A program made the position numbers and the translations under genes. From the NCBI GenBank assembly GCA_025938055.1, contig JAICQC010000125.1, positions 1-10,898 on the forward strand: 10,898 nucleotides of DNA. Reading direction: 5' to 3'. Every line of letters begins with the position of its first letter. The first letter of the stretch is position 1. The stretch is from Anaerolineales bacterium (GTDB lineage Bacteria; Chloroflexota; Anaerolineae; Anaerolineales; Villigracilaceae). Below, piece after piece: positions 6,685 through 10,898 of this stretch. The notes below the pieces were generated by a model that worked only from the letters and a program-made list of their open reading frames with translations, was not told the origin of the DNA and searched no databases.

Positions 6685-7302
6685 ATGAACTGGCTATTTT
6701 CCCCTCCCTCTACGGACGACCTGATCCGGTTGCTTCGCGCATGGCGGTTCTGGTCCGTAGGTGCGCTAATCGGAGCATTGCTTGGCGCGGCAGTGTACTA
6801 TCTTGCGCCGCCTCCCTACCGTGCGCATGCAATCGTTTTGGTGGATTTCAATCTCGAGCAAGCCTGGCCCCAGGAGACGGATCGGCAGCAGTTCTACTAC
6901 CTCGAACGCGAGACGCGCAAACTGGAGGAGATCGCCTGGTCTGATCTCGTGGTGGGACTGATCGCCGAAACCGATGAGAATATCACCACACAGGAATTGC
7001 GAAGCGGCAAACTGTCCCTGAGTCAGCCTGCGGAAGGCGGCTGGAACTTTTATGCTGTTGATGAAAACCAGGAGCGCGCTGCCGCATTGGTCACCTCGTG
7101 GACGCAGATCTTCGTGGAACAGGTCCGCTTCCAGACGGGAACGGCAGAGGGTCCCAATTCATTCATCGAAGCGACACTGACCCAGACCGCGCAAGTCCCA
7201 CGTGACCGGAGTATATCTATCAGCCGCTATTTGTTTGTAGGTGCGCTGGTATTTTTGGCGCTTGGTTCATTTGTTGTTTTGTTTTTTAACAAGCCGGGAT
7301 GA
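6685..7302 (+). CDS. Short Wzz-like chain-length determinant protein
   Basis: A 205-residue membrane protein with the two-helix layout of Wzz/polysaccharide co-polymerases: helix 1 at about 22-41 (SVGALIGALLGAAVYYLAPP region), an extracytoplasmic domain of about 140 residues, and helix 2 at 182-201 after PRDRSISIS (172-180). Family members set polymer length with the Wzy polymerase, and a Wzy/ligase-like gene follows here, overlapping by four bases. The central domain is short and lacks the long coiled coil of many family members, and no tyrosine-kinase domain is fused. The ATG at 6685 has AGGT six bases upstream, overlapping the previous stop. Sequence similarity to classical Wzz is weak in what I can see, so the call rests mostly on topology and context. 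A generic membrane anchor protein of the locus is the alternative. Confidence 0.62.
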   Translation: MNWLFSPPSTDDLIRLLRAWRFWSVGALIGALLGAAVYYLAPPPYRAHAIVLVDFNLEQAWPQETDRQQFYYLERETRKLEEIAWSDLVVGLIAETDENITTQELRSGKLSLSQPAEGGWNFYAVDENQERAAALVTSWTQIFVEQVRFQTGTAEGPNSFIEATLTQTAQVPRDRSISISRYLFVGALVFLALGSFVVLFFNKPG

Positions 7303-8789
7303 TGAACTCATTGTTTTCTGCAAGCTCAATGACCAGGATCACACGCTTCCTGTGGGGCGCGGCATTGTTCACACTGCCTGTTACAAGCTTTCGATATTTC
7401 CCATTTCTGGGGGATAGTACCTACGTCCGCCCGCTGGCGCTTTACCCGATTGCATTATTGCTTTTCGTGCTCTTGATTCAGGTTGGGCGAGGCAAGGCAT
7501 CCATTCCCCGTGCCGGTACACTGACCCCGCTCCTTGCGTTTGTCCTGCTTGCGCTGGCGGCGACTGGCCTCGGCATGTTGCTCGACCCGCTCCCCATGCG
7601 CGGGCACGAATATTTCGGGCGCACCATCCGCGCCTGGGTAACGCTGGTGATCGGCTTGTCCTTTTTTGGCGCGTCGGTGTGGATGAACCGCAATGAAGAC
7701 GATCTGCGGTTTTCCATTCGATGGCTGCTGGCTGGCTTCGTGATGACGGTCTTGTGGAGCGGCATCCAGGCGCTTGCCTTTTATACACCGCTGCTCGAAA
7801 AAGAAACGGTTACGCATTGGCAACTCGCTTTTTCGATGCGCGAACTGGTCAGGACCAACCGCATCTCCGGCATGGCATATGAACCAGCCTGGCTCGCGGG
7901 ACAGATCGCAACGGTGTATCTGCCGTGGCTGTTCGCGTCAGTCCTCACACGCCTGCGGGTGACGCGCTTCAGATGGCTTGAAATAACCTTACTGGGATTT
8001 GCTATCTTACTGCTGCTCGGGACATTTTCGCGCGGCGGATTGCTTACCGCGCTGGGTGCATCCGCGTTGACGTTTCTTCTGGTGGGACGCGCGGAACTGC
8101 GCGCTGCCTGGAACTGGTTTGCTTCAGGCTTCCAGCATGGCGGCAACTGGATCCTGCGCCTTGGGGTGCTTGCCCTCTTTATTGGTTCATTGGCGGGGGC
8201 AGGATTGTTCCTGAGTCAAAGAGGATACATCACACGGTTATTCAGCACACGGGCGGATAGTGTTGAAGAATTCATCATCGAGAATTCGGCAGGCGCGCGT
8301 GCCGCGTACAACATTGGAGCACTAGGTGCGTACGAGCAGAGTCCTTTTATGGGTGTGGGATTGGGCGCGAGCGGCTTTTACATCTACGAGCATTTGCCCG
8401 ATTGGGCGCTGACCACCGTGCCGGAGATCGCGCGCCAGCTTAATCCTGAAAACCGTTTGTACCCGAACCCGAAAAACATGTATGTGCGCCTGCTGGCGGA
8501 GACGGGGCTGATCGGTTTCTTTGTCTTTGTTGCCTTCCTCTTTTCCGTGCTTGGAGACGCGCTACGTGCGTTGCAATCCGGGTCAACGCTGGGGCGGTAT
8601 CTAGGTATTGCCGCTCTATTCTCATGGTTTGCCATTGCGTTCTATAACGTGACCCAGGATTCGTTTGCAACACCCAATCTTTGGATCAATTTTGGCATTC
8701 TCGTGGGCATGACTGCCTTTACGTTCGAAAGACTGCCGTCCTATGAAGATGGTTCACAAGGGATGGCTCAGTCATTGGAGCAACGATGA
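7299..8789 (+). CDS. O-antigen polymerase/ligase family membrane protein (Wzy_C-like)
   Basis: A 496-residue polytopic protein with about ten hydrophobic segments, among them 47-62, 75-95, 110-127, 142-162, 200-218, 228-241, 248-263, 286-305, 403-419, 434-450 and 461-476. RISGMAYEPAWLA (188-200) and FSRGG (243-247) fit the conserved cytoplasmic and loop signatures, and SPFMGVGLG (348-356) followed by NPKNMYVRLLAETGLIG (390-406) is the classic large external loop of the Wzy_C domain. The histidine usual before the N in this last motif (HN) is replaced by lysine (KN). Family members polymerise lipid-linked repeat units or ligate glycans to an acceptor. The start overlaps the Wzz-like stop as ATGA, and a second ATG follows at once at 7302, so either may be used. 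The Wzz-like neighbour favours polymerase over ligase. If the host is monoderm, classical LPS ligation is unlikely. Confidence 0.83.
   Translation: MMNSLFSASSMTRITRFLWGAALFTLPVTSFRYFPFLGDSTYVRPLALYPIALLLFVLLIQVGRGKASIPRAGTLTPLLAFVLLALAATGLGMLLDPLPMRGHEYFGRTIRAWVTLVIGLSFFGASVWMNRNEDDLRFSIRWLLAGFVMTVLWSGIQALAFYTPLLEKETVTHWQLAFSMRELVRTNRISGMAYEPAWLAGQIATVYLPWLFASVLTRLRVTRFRWLEITLLGFAILLLLGTFSRGGLLTALGASALTFLLVGRAELRAAWNWFASGFQHGGNWILRLGVLALFIGSLAGAGLFLSQRGYITRLFSTRADSVEEFIIENSAGARAAYNIGALGAYEQSPFMGVGLGASGFYIYEHLPDWALTTVPEIARQLNPENRLYPNPKNMYVRLLAETGLIGFFVFVAFLFSVLGDALRALQSGSTLGRYLGIAALFSWFAIAFYNVTQDSFATPNLWINFGILVGMTAFTFERLPSYEDGSQGMAQSLEQR
8777..8780 (+). promoter_or_regulatory. Ribosome binding site inside the polymerase/ligase gene
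   Basis: GGAG sits five bases before the ATG at 8786, within the last codons of the upstream gene. It supports the ATGA-overlap start of the second sulfotransferase and suggests translational coupling together with its own ribosome binding. Confidence 0.6.
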
Positions 8790-9514
8790 TCGTTCTGTCT
8801 GTTGGGATGCCGCGCGCCGGCTCAGGCTGGCACTACAACCTTGTCCATGATCTCATGAAAACCACGGGCTGTGCCGATGCACACGAGATCCGTGAACGGT
8901 ATCGTCTGCACAGAATACTGACGGAAGTCAACTGCAACATCGGCGTCCTTTCGCCGCGCAGGCTGGCGCTCGTCACCCTGCCTGCCCTGGTAGGGAATAC
9001 CTTTGTGATCAAAGCCCACGCGGGACCCACTTCCGCGTCGCGCATGTTGCAGCACCTCGGCTTGATGCGTATTACGTACATTTACCGCGACCCGCGTGAT
9101 GCCATGCTCTCCGCCTATGAGTATGGTCAGCGCTCTCTGAAAAAGGGACATCCGAATGCCTTCTCGCATCTCACCGATTTTCAGAAGAGCCTGGATTTCA
9201 TCATGGATTACCTCCGCATCTGGAAGAAATGGATGAAACAGAAACATGTGCTCATTGCCCGCTACGAAGACCTGTTGACGGACTACGACCAGGAAGTAAC
9301 GCGGCTGGTCCACTTCCTCAAACTACACGGGAACAAGCCTGAGGTCCAGCAGGTGATCGATGCCTATCGTCCCGAGGCGGCGGAGGGGCAACAGGGACTC
9401 CACTTTTACAAGGGCAAGATCGGGCGCTTCCGTGAATCCTACAGCGCGGAAGAGCAGGCAATCCTGAAGGAAAAATTCGGACCTTATCTTGCGCGTATGG
9501 GGTACGACACCTGA
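8786..9514 (+). CDS. Sulfotransferase domain protein, second type
   Basis: A 242-residue sulfotransferase, shorter than and clearly distinct from the one at 2993. The 5'-phosphosulfate loop is GMPRAGSGW (7-15), with S in place of the common T after G. IKAHAGP (75-81) matches the K-x-H region of the family, and the 3'-phosphate-binding segment is YIYRDPRDAMLSAYEYG (98-114), with R101 and S109. IARYEDLLTD (157-166) and GKIGRFRESYSAEEQ (210-224) correspond to the usual ED motif and the C-terminal PAPS-contacting loop. The start is set by GGAG and an ATGA overlap with the polymerase/ligase gene. There is no signal or membrane segment, so it acts in the cytosol with PAPS, presumably before export of the repeat unit. 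It ends the operon. A sugar hydroxyl is the likely acceptor from context only; an amine or lipid acceptor cannot be excluded. Confidence 0.86.
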   Translation: MIVLSVGMPRAGSGWHYNLVHDLMKTTGCADAHEIRERYRLHRILTEVNCNIGVLSPRRLALVTLPALVGNTFVIKAHAGPTSASRMLQHLGLMRITYIYRDPRDAMLSAYEYGQRSLKKGHPNAFSHLTDFQKSLDFIMDYLRIWKKWMKQKHVLIARYEDLLTDYDQEVTRLVHFLKLHGNKPEVQQVIDAYRPEAAEGQQGLHFYKGKIGRFRESYSAEEQAILKEKFGPYLARMGYDT

Positions 9515-9560
9515 CAACCTAATTGTTCTGTAAGGCGGGGTTTCCACAACCATTTTCGAG

Positions 9561-9566
9561 TATCAT
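9561..9566 (+). promoter_or_regulatory. Weak candidate -10 box for the histidine kinase
   Basis: TATCAT (five of six to consensus) would place the transcript start close to the A of ATG 9573. No -35 match is present at 16-18 bases, and the 58-base gap (9515-9572) shows no terminator for the upstream operon, so co-transcription is equally possible. Confidence 0.22.
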
Positions 9567-9572
9567 TATCTT

Positions 9573-10898
9573 ATGCGACGATTTGAAACTCCCTACATCG
9601 CCGATTGGTTTGCTGCTTCACTGCGCTGGATTGTGCTGGTCAGCCTGGTCATTGCACTTTCTCTGGGAGGCCGGGTCAGTGCTGTGCCGTTCTGGCCGGT
9701 TACCCTGTTTTTCATCTGGAATACCATTATGAGCATGCTGGCGGTGTTCAGCGTCCGGGCGCGCGTCTATCACCGGCAGATCGTGCTGACGATCGATGTA
9801 TTGCTTGCAGGGGCATTTTTCTGGCTGCAAACCGGCTCAGGCAGCACACCCAGTTGGGTGGGGCTAATTCCCATCCTGACGGGCGCGGTCTACTTTGAAG
9901 CCGCGGGGGCATTCATCGCCGCAGCTTTGTTTGCAATCTGGCAATACGTGATCGGCTACGGTGTTTTTTCCAGTGACTTTGCCGTGTTCCGTGAGATCGG
10001 CCTGACACTCGTAGCCGGCCTGATAGGTGGTATCGGCGGCCGCTATCTGATGCGGCGTCTGCGCACCTCGCGTCAGACGAAGCTGGATGTGGAGGAACGC
10101 AACCGCCGCATGGAAAGCGAGCGTCTGCGCGCCATCTATGAGCTGAGCTCAACGTTGACCGCGACGCTCAGTTACCGGCGCGTGCTTGATACGGCGCTGG
10201 ACCTTGCCTATAACGCGTTAAATCCCAACCCCGACCCTGACGAACCAGAGGCAGAAGAACGACTGGTCAGTGCGGTCCTTTTGTTTCGAGAGAACCAATT
10301 GCGGATTGGTTCGGCGCGCCGGTTCACCAATGCTGACCTGCGCGTTAATCTGCAGGGAAATGATGGCATCCTCAAGAAAATATTGGATGGAGGTGATGCC
10401 GTCCTGACGACAGACATTGGCTATGACCCCGAGCTGGGACGCATCGTCGCGCTGCGTTCCTGCGCCTCTGCCTATTGCTTCCCATTGAGGAGCGGGTTCA
10501 ACGTCTATGGCGCGATGCTGTTTGCTCACCCTGACCCGATTTACTTTAACAAGGATCGCTGCGGCTTGCTGGATATCATCGGCCGCCAGGCGGTGATCGC
10601 GGTCCAGAACGCGCGCTTGTACCAGGACTTGGTCGAAGAAAAGGAACGCATGATCGAGGTGCAGGAGGAAGCGCGCAAGAAGCTGGCGCGTGACCTGCAC
10701 GACGGACCCACGCAGTCTGTGGCGGCAATGGCGATGCGTGTTAATCTGGCTCGTCGGATGCTGGCAAAGGATGTCAAAGAGGCAACCAATGAGCTGGTGA
10801 AGATCGAAGAGCTTGCGCATCGCACGACAAAAGAGATCCGCCACATGTTATTCACGCTGCGTCCCCTCATTTTGGAGTCGCAGGGGTTGAATGCCGCT
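9573..10898 (+). CDS. Sensor histidine kinase, membrane + GAF-like + HisKA_3 (partial, runs off right edge)
   Basis: 442 residues are visible, with no stop before the edge. About six hydrophobic segments (16-33, 38-59, 69-86, 94-109, 112-129, 142-160) form a membrane sensor region, followed by a charged linker helix (165-190), a GAF-like domain (about 185-350, ending IIGRQAVIAVQNARLYQ) and a HisKA_3 dimerisation domain. The phosphoacceptor is H376 in ARDLHDGPTQS (372-382), and TTKEIRHMLFTLRP (418-431) completes the two-helix signature of NarL/DesK-type kinases. The HATPase_c domain must lie beyond the window. The ATG at 9573 is the only usual start codon after an in-frame TAA at 9531-9533. 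No ribosome binding site is seen; TATCAT at 9561-9566 could be a -10 box for a leaderless mRNA. A partner NarL-family regulator is expected nearby. A link to the polysaccharide genes is unproven. Confidence 0.85.
   Translation, partial: MRRFETPYIADWFAASLRWIVLVSLVIALSLGGRVSAVPFWPVTLFFIWNTIMSMLAVFSVRARVYHRQIVLTIDVLLAGAFFWLQTGSGSTPSWVGLIPILTGAVYFEAAGAFIAAALFAIWQYVIGYGVFSSDFAVFREIGLTLVAGLIGGIGGRYLMRRLRTSRQTKLDVEERNRRMESERLRAIYELSSTLTATLSYRRVLDTALDLAYNALNPNPDPDEPEAEERLVSAVLLFRENQLRIGSARRFTNADLRVNLQGNDGILKKILDGGDAVLTTDIGYDPELGRIVALRSCASAYCFPLRSGFNVYGAMLFAHPDPIYFNKDRCGLLDIIGRQAVIAVQNARLYQDLVEEKERMIEVQEEARKKLARDLHDGPTQSVAAMAMRVNLARRMLAKDVKEATNELVKIEELAHRTTKEIRHMLFTLRPLILESQGLNAA

Noticed and set aside
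7265..7289. T-rich stretch resembling a terminator tail
   Set aside because: It encodes the second membrane helix of the Wzz-like protein, has no stem before it, and the next gene overlaps the stop codon.
8822..9313. Open frame of 163 residues on the minus strand
   Set aside because: Antisense to the second sulfotransferase, whose PAPS motifs are clear.
9515..9572. Possible terminator after the second sulfotransferase
   Set aside because: No inverted repeat with a T-run could be found in the 58-base gap; only a weak TATCAT is present.
10218..10844. Long open frame of 208 residues on the minus strand
   Set aside because: It lies wholly opposite the GAF and HisKA_3 coding region of the histidine kinase, whose motifs are clear; the antisense translation is Arg/His/Cys rich with no recognisable domain.

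Overview
The window is a cell-surface polysaccharide biosynthesis locus, followed by the start of a sensor histidine kinase. Gene content (DUF6056-like membrane protein, ALG5-like glycosyltransferase, sulfotransferases, GAF/HisKA_3 kinase), balanced base composition and tightly packed genes with few Shine-Dalgarno sites fit an environmental bacterium. My best guess is Chloroflexota, class Anaerolineae. That is an inference from style and content; no marker gene is present. No rRNA, tRNA, CRISPR array or mobile element is visible.

Layout. (1) Bases 20-5002, plus strand, look like one operon: ALG5-type family 2 glycosyltransferase, class I SAM methyltransferase (TTG start), DUF6056-type polytopic membrane protein, sulfotransferase, and a GDP-mannose 3,5-epimerase whose four known catalytic residues are all present. 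(2) Bases 5003-5803, minus strand: a family 2 glycosyltransferase whose stop codon abuts the epimerase stop. (3) Bases 5804-5879: a short AT-rich divergent intergenic region with a TATAAT box for each direction. (4) Bases 5880-9514, plus strand: a second family 2 glycosyltransferase, an inverted paralogue of the minus-strand one (about 57% identical by hand count), then a short Wzz-like protein, an O-antigen polymerase/ligase-like protein and a second, distinct sulfotransferase, closely packed with two ATGA overlaps. (5) From 9573 to the right edge: a six-segment membrane histidine kinase with a GAF-like region and a HisKA_3 domain, cut off before its ATPase domain.

How the genes may work together (inference): the epimerase would supply GDP-L-galactose and/or GDP-L-gulose from GDP-mannose; the family 2 glycosyltransferases and possibly the membrane protein would build the repeat unit; the Wzz-like and Wzy/ligase-like proteins would polymerise it or attach it; and the two sulfotransferases and the methyltransferase would decorate it. 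The most interesting reading is a sulfated polymer containing a rare L-hexose. The sequence does not prove this, since neither the substrates nor the PAPS supply can be seen here.
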